A DNA stretch of 64,000 nt from Sphingobacteriaceae bacterium DW12 (GCA_000783305.1 JROE01000004.1:1-64000); one strand, 5' to 3'; positions 45,180 to 54,434 are shown, counted from the stretch's first letter. The notes: generated from the sequence alone by a model not told the origin. Numbers and translations: made by a program.

Positions 45180-46811
45180 ATGAGATTAAGTAAATTAGCA
45201 TTTATATTAGCATTAGGACTTTTACCTTCGCTATCATTTGCCCAAAAAGATAAAAAAGCTCCGCAAAACTGGTTTAATCTTGATTTTCAACAAGACGGAG
45301 TGATGGGGATTAGCACAGAAAAAGCATACAATACTTTACTAAAAGGACGAAAAGCAACTCCTATAATAGTAGCAGTCATTGACGGAGGAGTAGATGTCCA
45401 ACATGAGGACTTAAAAGATGTACTCTGGACAAATACGAAAGACAATAACGATAATGGCAAGGATAACGACAAAAATGGGTATGTCAATGACAAGCACGGT
45501 TGGAATTTCATTGGGAATGCCAATGGAGAGAATGTCAACCAAGACAACCTCGAACTGACCCGCCAAATTAGGAAATTCGAACCTAAATATATCTCCGTCC
45601 TTCCCAGCACGCCTTTAAGTGCCGCCGAAAGAAGAGAGTTCGTTGCTTACCAAGGTATGGTAAGCGAGTATGCCCGTAAACTTGAAGAAGCGCAATTCGG
45701 CCAACTCAACTATGGTAAACTTAAGGAACAGTTGGACAATATCTTCATAAAGATTGGAAAAGACACCTCGGCATTAACCCTTGCCGACATCGAAAACTAT
45801 CAGACGACTACTGACCAGGAGAAAATGGCCATCCGGATTGCAAAAAAAGGCATCCAAGAAGAAAAATCAGTTGGGAAGTTCTATAGCCAAATTGCAGATG
45901 CAAACATCTATTTCGGGGATCAAATAAACTATCATTTAAACAAGGAATTCGACCCAAGATATATTATTGGAGACAACTATGAAGACGCAAACGAGCGCTA
46001 TTACGGAAATCCAGACGTGACAGGCCCAGATGCACTTCACGGAACGCATGTGGCAGGAATAATAGGCGCAAAACGTAATAATGGAATCGGCATCAATGGG
46101 GTAGCAGATCATGTGCAAATTATGGCACTACGAACTGTCCCTAATGGGGATGAGAGAGATAAGGATGTAGCCAATTCCATCCGATATGCAGCAGAGAATG
46201 GGGCAAAGGTCATCAACATGAGTTTCGGAAAAAGCTATGCCTACAACAAGAAAGCTGTAGATGAAGCAATTAAGTTTGCCCTATCCAAAGATGTATTGTT
46301 AGTACACGCTGCTGGTAACGATGGCCAAGACGTCGACATACACAAGAACTACCCGACGAAATACTTTACTGACAGTTTAGATGCTATTCAAGGTGAAGCC
46401 GATGCGTGGATTACGGTAGGTGCTAGTGGTCTTTATCAAGATGATGATCTTGTAGCTGACTTTTCCAACTACGGTTACAAGACTGTAGATGTGTTTGCTC
46501 CAGGAGTACAGATTTATTCCACCGTACCCGATTCCAAATACAAAGAAGAGCAAGGCACCAGCATGGCATCTCCTGTGGTCGCCGGGTTGGCAGCTTTAAT
46601 ACGTTCATATTATCCACAGTTGACAGCAAAAGAAACCAAGGACATCATTCTAAAATCTGTGATCAAAGTGGACAAAAAGATAAAAGTAAAAGGAGAAGAC
46701 GGCAGTAATAGAAAAGTATACCTGGACGAGATCAGTGTTACAGGAGGAATAGTGAATGCTTACCAAGCCGTTGTAGAAGCCGATAAATATATATCAAAAA
46801 CAAAAAAATAA
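45180..46811 (+). CDS. Subtilisin-like (S8) serine peptidase, exported
   Basis: 543 residues with a signal peptide (about 1-21, SLSFAQ). The catalytic triad can be placed at Asp68 (AVIDGGVD), His287 (HGTHVAG) and Ser461 (GTSMASP). Asp and His are separated by about 220 residues instead of the usual 30-60. The insert includes an Asp/Asn-rich, calcium-site-like NDNGKDNDKNGYVNDKHGWNF stretch (partial) and a helical segment about 120-275. No C-terminal sorting (Por) domain is seen, so secretion beyond the outer membrane is not indicated. Monocistronic. Confidence 0.93.
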   Translation: MRLSKLAFILALGLLPSLSFAQKDKKAPQNWFNLDFQQDGVMGISTEKAYNTLLKGRKATPIIVAVIDGGVDVQHEDLKDVLWTNTKDNNDNGKDNDKNGYVNDKHGWNFIGNANGENVNQDNLELTRQIRKFEPKYISVLPSTPLSAAERREFVAYQGMVSEYARKLEEAQFGQLNYGKLKEQLDNIFIKIGKDTSALTLADIENYQTTTDQEKMAIRIAKKGIQEEKSVGKFYSQIADANIYFGDQINYHLNKEFDPRYIIGDNYEDANERYYGNPDVTGPDALHGTHVAGIIGAKRNNGIGINGVADHVQIMALRTVPNGDERDKDVANSIRYAAENGAKVINMSFGKSYAYNKKAVDEAIKFALSKDVLLVHAAGNDGQDVDIHKNYPTKYFTDSLDAIQGEADAWITVGASGLYQDDDLVADFSNYGYKTVDVFAPGVQIYSTVPDSKYKEEQGTSMASPVVAGLAALIRSYYPQLTAKETKDIILKSVIKVDKKIKVKGEDGSNRKVYLDEISVTGGIVNAYQAVVEADKYISKTKK

Positions 46812-46845
46812 TTTTTTGCGATAAAATACTATAAGCTACCTATCT

Positions 46846-46853
46846 TACGTTTG
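46846..46853 (+). promoter_or_regulatory. -7 box of the 61-residue protein gene
   Basis: TACGTTTG fits TAnnTTTG and lies 36 bp before the ATG at 46890. Confidence 0.4.
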
Positions 46854-46889
46854 ATAAGAAGTTGATAACAAACAAAATTAGATTAGCTT

Positions 46890-47075
46890 ATGGTCGAAAA
46901 CTTTACAAAAACTAAAGTAGATGCTTACGTACTCAAAAATCAAGACCAGGCCAAAAGCCACGACGAGATATTTGAGATTAAGTTAAAATCAAGTCTACAA
47001 AATTTGTCGAAAAATCCCAACAAAACGACAATTGACAGTATTTTGGCTTATTCAAAATCATTGAAAAGCAAATAA
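46890..47075 (+). CDS. Small acidic/basic helical protein, 61 residues, unknown
   Basis: A 61-residue protein, charged and probably all-helical (ESLQNL-type heptads in IFEIKLKSSLQNLSK), with no signal peptide, cysteine or membrane helix. It has its own -7 box and is followed by a strong terminator, which supports it as a separate gene. Family not recognised. Confidence 0.6.
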   Translation: MVENFTKTKVDAYVLKNQDQAKSHDEIFEIKLKSSLQNLSKNPNKTTIDSILAYSKSLKSK

Positions 47076-47090
47076 GTACTCTACAACAAC

Positions 47091-47128
47091 AAGGCTCGAT
47101 GATATCATCGAGCCTTAGTTTTTTCTCC
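47091..47128 (+). terminator. Terminator: 26-bp perfect palindrome plus T-run
   Basis: 47091-47116 is a perfect palindrome (aaggctcgatgat and its complement) followed by agtttttt. It ends the 61-residue protein transcript just before nth. Confidence 0.85.
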
Positions 47129-47155
47129 TTCAACTTTGGTTTCGTATCTTTGACT

Positions 47156-47839
47156 ATGCTAAAGAAAGATCGATACCGTGCATTTGTAGAGTATTTTTCC
47201 ACTCATAATCCTGATGCCCAGACCGAATTAAATTATAGTAATCCCTTTGAGCTATTAGTAGCCGTAATCCTATCCGCCCAATGCACGGATAAAAGAATTA
47301 ATCAAATCACGCCAGCGCTATTTGAGCGTTTTCCAGTTGTTGAAGCACTAGCGGAAGCGTCCATAGATGAAGTCTTCGCTTACATACGCTCGGTCAGTTA
47401 TCCAAATAACAAAGCCAAACATTTAGTTGGCATGGCAAAAATGTTGGTCGAAAATTTCAATGGGCAGGTTCCTGAAACAATTGAAGACTTAGTAAAGCTC
47501 CCAGGAGTTGGTCGAAAAACTGCAAATGTCATCTCATCAGTGGTATACAACAGACCTGCCATGGCCGTAGATACACACGTATTTAGAGTGAGCAACCGAT
47601 TAGGTTTAACTAGTAGAGCTACTACCCCCTTGGCTGTAGAAAAACAATTGGTCAAATACTTGCCCGAAGAAACCATTGCCGTAGCTCATCATTGGTTGAT
47701 ACTACATGGTCGATACATTTGCTTAGCACGTACCCCAAAATGCGAAATTTGTCCAATTACATACATGTGTAAATATTACGAGACTAACTTTTTGAAGCAG
47801 AAAATAACTCGTCCTAAGCTTAAAACAGAGCGCAAATAA
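47156..47839 (+). CDS. nth: Endonuclease III (DNA glycosylase/AP lyase)
   Basis: 227 residues from ATG 47156 (MLKKDRYRAF); the upstream ATG at 47099 lies inside the preceding terminator and is rejected. Helix-hairpin-helix LPGVGRKTANVI, catalytic Lys in SAQCTDKRIN and catalytic Asp in AVDTHVFRVSNRLGL. The 4Fe-4S cluster cysteines are C-X6-C-X2-C-X5-C in CLARTPKCEICPITYMC. It removes oxidised pyrimidines in base excision repair. A TATCTTTG -7 box lies 3 bp before the ATG, so the message may be nearly leaderless. recA follows 80 bp on. Confidence 0.94.
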   Translation: MLKKDRYRAFVEYFSTHNPDAQTELNYSNPFELLVAVILSAQCTDKRINQITPALFERFPVVEALAEASIDEVFAYIRSVSYPNNKAKHLVGMAKMLVENFNGQVPETIEDLVKLPGVGRKTANVISSVVYNRPAMAVDTHVFRVSNRLGLTSRATTPLAVEKQLVKYLPEETIAVAHHWLILHGRYICLARTPKCEICPITYMCKYYETNFLKQKITRPKLKTERK

Positions 47840-47869
47840 ACAACAACTAATAAAATTAGCAAAATAAAT

Positions 47870-47899
47870 TTGCAGATTTCATTTTAATCTGTATTTTTG
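47870..47899 (+). promoter_or_regulatory. Promoter of recA
   Basis: TTG (47870-47872), 19-nt spacer, TATTTTTG (47892-47899): consensus match 20 bp before the ATG. No LexA-type palindrome is recognised. Confidence 0.6.
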
Positions 47900-47918
47900 A
47901 ACTATAATTACTAAAAAT

Positions 47919-48935
47919 ATGAGCAATTCAGATAAACTAAAAGCCCTACAGCTTACTTTAGATAAATTAGAAAAATCATATGGTAAAGGAGCCATCATGA
48001 AATTGGGAGATTCAGCTGTTGAACCAATAGAATCTATCTCAACAGGCTCATTGGGCTTAGATATTGCATTAGGCATTGGAGGTGTTCCAAAAGGACGTAT
48101 CATCGAGATATACGGACCCGAATCTTCTGGTAAAACGACCTTAGCTACCCATATTGTTGCTGAAGCTCAAAAAAAAGGTGGAATTGCAGCTATTATAGAT
48201 GCGGAACATGCTTTTGACAAATACTACGCGCAAAAACTCGGAGTTGATGTAGAGAATCTTTTGATATCCCAACCAGATAACGGCGAGCAAGGACTAGAAA
48301 TTGCGGACAATTTAATTCGTTCAGGTGCTATTGATGTAATTGTAATTGACTCTGTAGCTGCATTGGTACCTAAAGGCGAAATTGAAGGCGAAATGGGAGA
48401 TTCTAAAATGGGACTTCAGGCCCGCTTAATGTCCCAAGCATTGCGGAAACTGACGGGAACAATCTCTAAAACAAACTGCTGCTGTATATTCATTAACCAA
48501 TTACGGGAAAAAATCGGTGTCATGTTTGGTAATCCCGAAACCACTACTGGTGGTAATGCCTTAAAATTTTACGCATCTGTACGCCTGGATATACGTCGTA
48601 CCTCTCAGATTAAAGATTCAGACGAGGTATCTGGTAACCGTGTAAAAGTCAAGATTGTCAAAAACAAAGTAGCTCCACCCTTTCGTATTGCCGAGTTTGA
48701 TATTATGTTTGGAGAAGGTATTTCTAAAGTCGGAGAAATCATTGATTTAGGCGTTGAGTACAACATCATCAAAAAAGCAGGTTCTTGGTTTAGTTACGGA
48801 GATACCAAACTTGGTCAAGGACGTGATGCGGTCAAAACCCTATTATTAGATAATCCAGATTTAATGGATGAGCTCGAAGCTAAAATTCGCGCAGAGGTTA
48901 CAGGAGTAGAAACCGTACTTCCTATCGGAGAATAA
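47919..48935 (+). CDS. recA: Recombinase A
   Basis: 338 residues. Walker [10 protein letters not shown], Walker [14 protein letters not shown]-binding loop L1 region [22 protein letters not shown] (partial) and loop L2 region [20 protein letters not shown] (partial). It carries out homologous strand exchange and triggers LexA self-cleavage where LexA exists. Separate transcription unit with its own promoter and terminator. A Cys cluster NCCCIF near 190 is unusual but in the core strand region. Confidence 0.98.
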   Translation: MSNSDKLKALQLTLDKLEKSYGKGAIMKLGDSAVEPIESISTGSLGLDIALGIGGVPKGRIIEIYGPESSGKTTLATHIVAEAQKKGGIAAIIDAEHAFDKYYAQKLGVDVENLLISQPDNGEQGLEIADNLIRSGAIDVIVIDSVAALVPKGEIEGEMGDSKMGLQARLMSQALRKLTGTISKTNCCCIFINQLREKIGVMFGNPETTTGGNALKFYASVRLDIRRTSQIKDSDEVSGNRVKVKIVKNKVAPPFRIAEFDIMFGEGISKVGEIIDLGVEYNIIKKAGSWFSYGDTKLGQGRDAVKTLLLDNPDLMDELEAKIRAEVTGVETVLPIGE

Positions 48936-48963
48936 TTGTCACTACAATTTTATAATGTATGTT

Positions 48964-48997
48964 TATAGCCATTCCAAAGGAATGGCTATATTTATTT
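48964..48997 (+). terminator. Terminator of recA
   Basis: Perfect 12-bp stem tatagccattcc/ggaatggctata with a 3-nt loop and tail tttattta. Confidence 0.8.
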
Positions 48998-49122
48998 ATG
49001 GATAATTGACAAGTCTGATTACAAGCAAATGAAACAATGTGTATCGAACGTACGCAAACTATTACAACCTTAGATTCTAATAACCACTTCGTAAGTCCAC
49101 GAAGTACAAAGCAACTATTTCA

Positions 49123-49893
49123 ATGAAAAAACAACTGATTCTATTTCTATTTTTACTACTTATGGCCTTTGATTCACAAGGGCAATCCACACTAAAAATT
49201 CTATCTTACAACATCCATCACGCCAATCCACCTAGTAAGGCAAACGTTATTGATCTGAATGCAATAGCAGCCGTCATCAAAAACTCGAATGCTGATATAG
49301 TAGGGCTCCAGGAAGTCGATATAAACGTAAGCCGATCAGAACATACCGATCAAGCCAAAAAGCTTGCCGAACTTACCGGGATGAAATACTACTTCTTTTC
49401 AAAAGGAATCGACCTGGAAAAGGGTGAATATGGAACAGCTATACTATCTAAATATCCCATTGAAAATACAGAGCACCACTATCTCCCTATGCCCGTAAAG
49501 AGTGAGATGCGGAGCCTCGGAATTGCTAAGATAAAATTACCTTCCAAAAAAATCATTTATTTTGCGAACACGCACCTTGATCTCAAAAACGAAAATCGAA
49601 TCGCACAAACTCAGTTTATCGTTGATCATTTCAAAAACACAAAAAATCTAGTAATCCTTGTCGGTGACCTCAATGCGCAACCCGACTCACAGCCAATCAA
49701 AACATTGGAGGGTCTCTTTAAAAGAAGTAGCATCCCTAATGGGTTTACGATTCCAGAGGTCAACCCCAATCGAGAAATTGATTTCATAATGGTCAATAAG
49801 AGAAGCAATGTACAGTTTGGCAACCATACGGTCATCGATGAACCCTATGCATCCGACCATCGCCCCCTATATGTAGAGATATCTCTTAAATAA
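49123..49893 (+). CDS. Endonuclease/exonuclease/phosphatase-fold hydrolase, exported
   Basis: 256 residues. Signal peptide (about 1-20, FDSQG). Metal-binding and catalytic residues appear as SYNIHH (start), LQEVD (Glu), NTHLDL, GDLNAQPDS (Asp/Asn) and SDHRPLYVE (Asp-His) at the end. EEP-fold proteins of this exported kind are phosphodiesterases or phosphatases, often on sugar- or lipid-linked phosphates; substrate unknown. Monocistronic. Confidence 0.9.
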   Translation: MKKQLILFLFLLLMAFDSQGQSTLKILSYNIHHANPPSKANVIDLNAIAAVIKNSNADIVGLQEVDINVSRSEHTDQAKKLAELTGMKYYFFSKGIDLEKGEYGTAILSKYPIENTEHHYLPMPVKSEMRSLGIAKIKLPSKKIIYFANTHLDLKNENRIAQTQFIVDHFKNTKNLVILVGDLNAQPDSQPIKTLEGLFKRSSIPNGFTIPEVNPNREIDFIMVNKRSNVQFGNHTVIDEPYASDHRPLYVEISLK

Positions 49894-49930
49894 TATCCAT
49901 ATCATAAGGCTTAAAGGCCGATACCTCTCA

Positions 49931-49973
49931 TTTATAATAAAAAAGGGACAAATTGTCCCTTTTTTATTATAAA
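49931..49973. terminator. Bidirectional terminator between EEP hydrolase gene and pruA
   Basis: 19-bp perfect arms (49931-49949 and 49955-49973) around aaatt, with A-run left and T-run right of the GC core. Confidence 0.92.
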
Positions 49974-49982
49974 TACCTAGCT

Positions 49983-51620
49983 CTATTCTCCCTTTTCTAA
50001 AAAAGGATATCTATAATCCGTATCTGGATGGAACGTCTCCTTAATAGTACGAGGAGAAACCCAACGCAACAAATTAATCATCGATCCGGCTTTATCATTC
50101 GTGCCCGAGCCTCTAGCCCCCCCAAATGGTTGTTGGCCAACTACCGCTCCAGTACACTTATCATTTACGTAAAAATTACCCGCAGCATTACGCAACGTAT
50201 GAGTCGCTTGCGTAATCGCATAGCGATCTTGAGCAATCACAGCACCTGTCAAAGCATAAATAGATGTCTTATCGACTATCTCAAGCGTTTCTTCCCATTT
50301 TGCATCTTCATAAACATAAACAGTTAATACTGGGCCAAACAATTCCTCAGACATCGTCTCATAATCCGGCTTGGATGCCACTATTACCGTTGGATGGATG
50401 AAATATCCTTTCGACTTATCATAAGTACCACCCACAATAATCTCAGCTTCGTTTGACGCTTTCGCACGGTCTATATACTTCGCCAATTTGTCAAATGATT
50501 TCTCGTCAATTACAGCATTGATGAAATTAGAAAAATCCTCTGTGCCACCAATCGTGAATGATTGAACATCCTTAACTATAGACGATTTAAGCGTCGGCCA
50601 CAAAGACTGTGGAATATAAACGCGCGATGCTGCTGAACACTTTTGACCTTGATATTCAAAGGACCCTCTCACGATAGCTGTATTGGCCACCTTGACATCA
50701 GCAGACGGGTGCACCAAGATAAAATCCTTACCTCCGGTTTCACCAACAATTCTCGGATAAGTTTTATACAAATGAATATTCTCACCAATTGTCTTCCAAA
50801 TATTTTGAAACACACCAGTCGATCCTGTAAAGTGAATACCTGCAAAATCAGGATGTTTAAAAATTACATCCCCCGCATCAGGCCCAGAAACAAACACCAA
50901 ATTAATAACCCCATCTGGTAAACCAGCCTCTCTAAAAATCTCCATCAATACATTTGCAGAATAAATCTGTGTATTAGACGGTTTCCATACCACTACGTTA
51001 CCCATCATCGCGACACAGGAAGGCAGATTGCCCGCAATAGCCGTAAAATTAAATGGCGTCAAAGCAAACACGAATCCCTCCAATGGTCGTTGCTCCAAGC
51101 GATTCCAAACACCTTTTCCGGACACCGGTGGTTGCTGTGCGTAGATTTCACTCATATATTGTACATTGAAGCGAAGGAAGTCGACGATTTCACAAGCCGA
51201 ATCAATCTCTGCTTGATAAGGATTCTTAGACTGCCCCAACATGGTAGCAGCATTCAGTTTGTAACGATATTTACCAGCAATCAAATCCGCCGCTTTCAGG
51301 AATATCGCTGCCCTATCTTCCCATGCCAAGTTCTCCCAATAGGCTTTCGCAGATAGGGCTGCATGAATTGCATCCGTAACGTGTTGCTTGGTCCCTTCGC
51401 TATAAGTTCCCAAAACATGTTGATGATCATGAGGAGGTGTTAGTGTCACCTTCTTGTCTGTCCGAATCTCCTTTCCACCGATAAACATGGGAACTTCAAT
51501 CTGTTGAGCACGAGCCTCGTCAATGGCCGCCCTTAAGAGTTTGCGCTCTTTGGTACCAACTGCGTATGTATAAACGGGTTCATTGACTGGAACCGGAACA
51601 TTAAAAAAACCTTTTAACAT
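49983..51620 (-). CDS. pruA: L-glutamate gamma-semialdehyde dehydrogenase (1-pyrroline-5-carboxylate dehydrogenase)
   Basis: 545 residues of the aldehyde-dehydrogenase superfamily. Catalytic Glu in VGETGGKDF and Cys in YQGQKCSAASRVY; the N-terminus matches the mammalian-like P5CDH form. It oxidises glutamate semialdehyde to glutamate with NAD, the second step of proline breakdown. The proline dehydrogenase gene is not next to it. Monocistronic. Confidence 0.95.
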   Translation of the reverse strand: MLKGFFNVPVPVNEPVYTYAVGTKERKLLRAAIDEARAQQIEVPMFIGGKEIRTDKKVTLTPPHDHQHVLGTYSEGTKQHVTDAIHAALSAKAYWENLAWEDRAAIFLKAADLIAGKYRYKLNAATMLGQSKNPYQAEIDSACEIVDFLRFNVQYMSEIYAQQPPVSGKGVWNRLEQRPLEGFVFALTPFNFTAIAGNLPSCVAMMGNVVVWKPSNTQIYSANVLMEIFREAGLPDGVINLVFVSGPDAGDVIFKHPDFAGIHFTGSTGVFQNIWKTIGENIHLYKTYPRIVGETGGKDFILVHPSADVKVANTAIVRGSFEYQGQKCSAASRVYIPQSLWPTLKSSIVKDVQSFTIGGTEDFSNFINAVIDEKSFDKLAKYIDRAKASNEAEIIVGGTYDKSKGYFIHPTVIVASKPDYETMSEELFGPVLTVYVYEDAKWEETLEIVDKTSIYALTGAVIAQDRYAITQATHTLRNAAGNFYVNDKCTGAVVGQQPFGGARGSGTNDKAGSMINLLRWVSPRTIKETFHPDTDYRYPFLEKGE

Positions 51621-51793
51621 AGTAACAATTTTTAATCAGACAATCTGATATTTAACCTTCTATTTTTTATAAAATTAAGCAAAAAGCACTGATCAATAAG
51701 CCTTAACAAGTCGACCTCAACAGATTGGAGAAAATCCGTTTAAACTTTTCCAATATCGGTTAGATCATCAAATAAAATTAAGAATGATTTACA

Positions 51794-51827
51794 CAAAAAA
51801 AGCGATGGACGTCATCGTCCATCGCTT
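51794..51827 (-). terminator. Terminator of sodA
   Basis: aagcgatggacg/cgtccatcgctt, 12-bp perfect stem with 4-nt loop; the A-run at 51794-51799 is a T-run on the minus strand. Confidence 0.88.
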
Positions 51828-51854
51828 CTATTTAGCTATCGCACTATAGCGAAA

Positions 51855-52466
51855 TTATTTTTTTGCAGCAGCATAACGTTCCGCAACAGCGTCCCAGTTA
51901 ATAACATTGAAAATAGCTTCCAAGTATGCTGGACGCTTATTTTGATACTTCAAATAATATGCGTGCTCCCAAACATCTATTCCCAAGATAGGAGTACCTT
52001 TAACTTCCGCCACATCCATAAGCGGATTATCTTGATTTGGAGTCGAAGTTACAGCCAATTTGCCATCAGCGCCTACAATCAGCCATGACCATCCCGAACC
52101 AAAGCGTCCAGCGCCTGCTTCTTGAAGCTTTTTCTTCAATTCGTCAAATGAACCGAAAGTAGCATCGATAGCCTCCGCCAATTCACCCGTAGGTTGACCA
52201 CCGGTATTAGCTCCCAATATGCTCCAAAACAAGTCGTGGTTAAAGTGTCCACCGCCATTGTTACGCACTGCTGGGCTATATTTAGAAACATTTTTCACAA
52301 TGTCCTCCAATGACAAGTTTTCAGCATCGGTACCCGCTATTGCTTTATTGAGATTATCAACGTATGCTTGATGATGTCTATCATGGTGAATTTCCATGGT
52401 ATCTTTATCAATATGTGGTTCTAATGCGTCTGATGCGTATGGTAACGCTTCTAATTGAAATGCCAT
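51855..52466 (-). CDS. sodA: Superoxide dismutase (Fe/Mn family)
   Basis: 203 residues. Metal ligands are in [16 protein letters not shown] (His), GHFNHDLFW (His), and [11 protein letters not shown] (Asp and His). It dismutates superoxide in the cytoplasm. Choice between Fe and Mn cannot be made from sequence. A TATATTTG box lies 45 bp upstream (52518-52511). Confidence 0.96.
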   Translation of the reverse strand: MAFQLEALPYASDALEPHIDKDTMEIHHDRHHQAYVDNLNKAIAGTDAENLSLEDIVKNVSKYSPAVRNNGGGHFNHDLFWSILGANTGGQPTGELAEAIDATFGSFDELKKKLQEAGAGRFGSGWSWLIVGADGKLAVTSTPNQDNPLMDVAEVKGTPILGIDVWEHAYYLKYQNKRPAYLEAIFNVINWDAVAERYAAAKK

Positions 52467-52510
52467 AATATATTAAAATTTAATGTTAACTACTTTATTC
52501 GATTTATATA

Positions 52511-52518
52511 CAAATATA
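52511..52518 (-). promoter_or_regulatory. -7 box of sodA
   Basis: Minus-strand TATATTTG, 45 bp before the ATG of sodA. Confidence 0.45.
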
Positions 52519-52568
52519 ACGTTTAGATCGAGGATATGTTTTTAATCTCTTCTAAGAAATAGGCAGAC

Positions 52569-53036
52569 CTATCTTTTCTGACGAAAAAATGATGTAATCA
52601 ACTGGGCGCACTCGTCCCCCAGAACACCTGACACCACTTCAGTCTTAGGATGATAGAGATGCCCATATTTCGATGAGCCTCGCTTTTCGTCCACTGTACC
52701 ATACACAACTCTCGATACCTGTGTCCAATACGATGCACCTGTGCACATCACACAAGGTTCTACAGTCACATACAGTGTACAATCTTTAAGATACTTCCCG
52801 CCCAAAAAATTAGATGCCGCGGTGAAAGCTTGCATCTCCGCGTGTGCAGTGACATCATTTAAGCGCTCGGTCAGATTATATCCTTTACCAATTATCTTGC
52901 CTTGACTTACTACTATTGCACCTATCGGTACCTCATCTTCTTCATATGCACGCTTTGCTAGATCTAAGGCAGCTCGCATAAAAATCTCATCCGGATTAGA
53001 CTGGCCTCTCCCCTCTTCAAAATTGAAATATCTCAT
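52569..53036 (-). CDS. tadA: tRNA-adenosine deaminase TadA-type nucleoside deaminase
   Basis: 155 residues of the cytidine/deoxycytidylate deaminase fold. Zinc and catalytic residues: HAEMQAF (His, Glu) and EPCVMCTGA (two Cys). DEVPIGAIVV is typical of TadA. It deaminates A34 of tRNA-Arg(ACG) to inosine. Third gene of a compact minus-strand group, 9 bp after the tRNA-binding protein gene. The Bacteroidota form is close to guanine-deaminase-like relatives, but the context and motifs favour TadA. Confidence 0.9.
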   Translation of the reverse strand: MRYFNFEEGRGQSNPDEIFMRAALDLAKRAYEEDEVPIGAIVVSQGKIIGKGYNLTERLNDVTAHAEMQAFTAASNFLGGKYLKDCTLYVTVEPCVMCTGASYWTQVSRVVYGTVDEKRGSSKYGHLYHPKTEVVSGVLGDECAQLITSFFRQKR

Positions 53037-53045
53037 TGCCCAAAA

Positions 53046-53384
53046 TTAACAAAGTCTAGCACCATTCGGCAATTTTCTATTTACAGAAGTCAAAATAATA
53101 TCGCCATTCTCATCCGCAAACCCGGTTACCAAACATTCAGACATAAAGTTCGCAATCTGCTTTCGGGGAAAATTCACCACAGCCACCACTTGCATCCCTA
53201 TTAACTCCTCCTTTGAATAATGTACAGTAATCTGTGCACTCGACTTCCGAACACCAATGTCGATTCCAAAATCTACCGTCAATTGATAAGCAGGTTTTCT
53301 AGCTTTTGGAAAATCCTCAGCAGATAATATTGTGCCAACCCTTAGGTCGACCTTTTCAAAATCTGACCAATTTATTTCCTCCAT
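53046..53384 (-). CDS. csaA: CsaA-like tRNA-binding-domain protein
   Basis: 112 residues, almost entirely an OB-fold tRNA-binding domain (FEKVDLRVGTILSAEDFPKARKPAY, given in part; SECLVTGFADENGDIIL at the end). CsaA proteins are dimeric and were described as export-related chaperones and tRNA-elbow binders. Its start codon overlaps the stop of the small csbD-like gene upstream, and tadA follows after 9 bp, so all three are co-translated. Confidence 0.92.
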   Translation of the reverse strand: MEEINWSDFEKVDLRVGTILSAEDFPKARKPAYQLTVDFGIDIGVRKSSAQITVHYSKEELIGMQVVAVVNFPRKQIANFMSECLVTGFADENGDIILTSVNRKLPNGARLC

Positions 53385-53599
53385 TATAATCTATTACTAG
53401 CCAAGTCAGTCAACTCCTTACCCAGTGTAAATACAACGTAATCCACATTTCGTCTAAGTCGCTTGGCGAGTCGCTCTATAAGCTCTGCTTCCATCCCAGC
53501 TTTGTACATCAGGTCTTCATCACTCAAACTATTGTATTTTCTTCTTAACTTTACCTTCAGGATTTCCCATTCGGAATCGCTTATTTTAATGTTTGCCAT
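53384..53599 (-). CDS. Small CsbD-like stress protein
   Basis: 71 residues. The middle (EWEILKVKLRRKYNSLSDEDL) resembles the W..LK.K....W..LTDDDL pattern of CsbD/YjbJ proteins, which are abundant general-stress proteins of unknown action. The C-terminal half (AELIERLAKRLRRNVDYVV) is basic and helical. First gene of csbD-like/csaA/tadA; overlaps csaA by one base. Confidence 0.65.
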   Translation of the reverse strand: MANIKISDSEWEILKVKLRRKYNSLSDEDLMYKAGMEAELIERLAKRLRRNVDYVVFTLGKELTDLASNRL

Positions 53600-53671
53600 T
53601 TTTTGGTTTAAATTTTGTACACAACTGGAAAAGTAATAAAAATTAAAATTATAACAAAAAATACATTATTT

Positions 53672-54268
53672 ATGAAAAAGTTTCTACTCAGCTTAGCCGC
53701 ATCTCTAATGCTAATCGCTTCGGCACATGCACAGTTAATCCCTAGCCTTAAATTTGGGGTAAAAGGCGCTTTGAATTTTACCAACCTAAAATCAGATGGA
53801 AAATGGTTAAATTCCGATACTAAAACAGGATATCAAGCAGGTTTATGGGCTAGAATTGGTGCAGCAGGATTCCATGTACAACCGGAAGCATATTTTACAG
53901 GAAAAAAAATAAAAGGAAGTTATGAAAAAGCAGATGGAGGTGTGGAAAACGGGACTTTTGATTTCACAACAATAGACGTTCCAATCTTATTAGGAACAAG
54001 AGTAGGTGTAGGTCCGATAGGTGTGCGTTTCCAGGCAGGTCCAGTATTTGCGTTCAAAGTTAGCGAAGGAGGCTCCTTGAGCAAATACACAGATTTCGAG
54101 AACTACAAAAAAGCATCTACAGGTATCATTGGAGGTGTAGGTGCAGATATTAGTAAATTCACGGTAGACCTTCGTTATGAACATGGTCTTTCTAACTTGA
54201 GCGACAATAAAGACCGCTCTCAAAAAGTCAAAATGTGGTCAATTGGAGTTGGCTATAATTTTTTATAG
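53672..54268 (+). CDS. Outer-membrane beta-barrel protein (porin-like)
   Basis: 198 residues from ATG 53672 (MKKFLLSLAA); the 19 codons before it are not signal-like. Signal peptide ends at ASAHA-Q. The mature part alternates polar and hydrophobic residues in eight or so strands and ends with an aromatic-rich strand (MWSIGVGYNFL) with terminal Leu after Phe, typical of outer-membrane barrels. Small OmpW/PorT-like barrel; ligand unknown. Divergent from the csbD-like gene. Confidence 0.88.
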   Translation: MKKFLLSLAASLMLIASAHAQLIPSLKFGVKGALNFTNLKSDGKWLNSDTKTGYQAGLWARIGAAGFHVQPEAYFTGKKIKGSYEKADGGVENGTFDFTTIDVPILLGTRVGVGPIGVRFQAGPVFAFKVSEGGSLSKYTDFENYKKASTGIIGGVGADISKFTVDLRYEHGLSNLSDNKDRSQKVKMWSIGVGYNFL

Positions 54269-54299
54269 TCTAACGACAATTTCGGTATAAAAAACACCA

Positions 54300-54327
54300 G
54301 CAAAAGCCCAGTTAACTGGGCTTTTGC
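54300..54327 (+). terminator. Palindromic terminator-like hairpin after the outer-membrane protein gene
   Basis: 28-bp perfect palindrome gcaaaagcccagtt and its complement; no long T-run after it, so termination is probable but not certain. Confidence 0.65.
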
Positions 54328-54400
54328 CGTTTACAACCTTAGAACAATTCTAAATTAGTACTTTTTACACTCTTACTTACATTTTTATGACGCAAATGGA

Positions 54401-54408
54401 TAGTTTTG
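54401..54408 (+). promoter_or_regulatory. -7 box of the sdhCAB operon
   Basis: TAGTTTTG fits TAnnTTTG and lies 27 bp before the sdhC ATG. Confidence 0.5.
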
Positions 54409-54434
54409 CGTATTAATAATAAAATACAAGGATA

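Noticed and set aside
47099-47155. Earlier ATG for nth
   Set aside because: It lies inside the 26-bp palindromic terminator and would add a hydrophobic stretch unlike endonuclease III.
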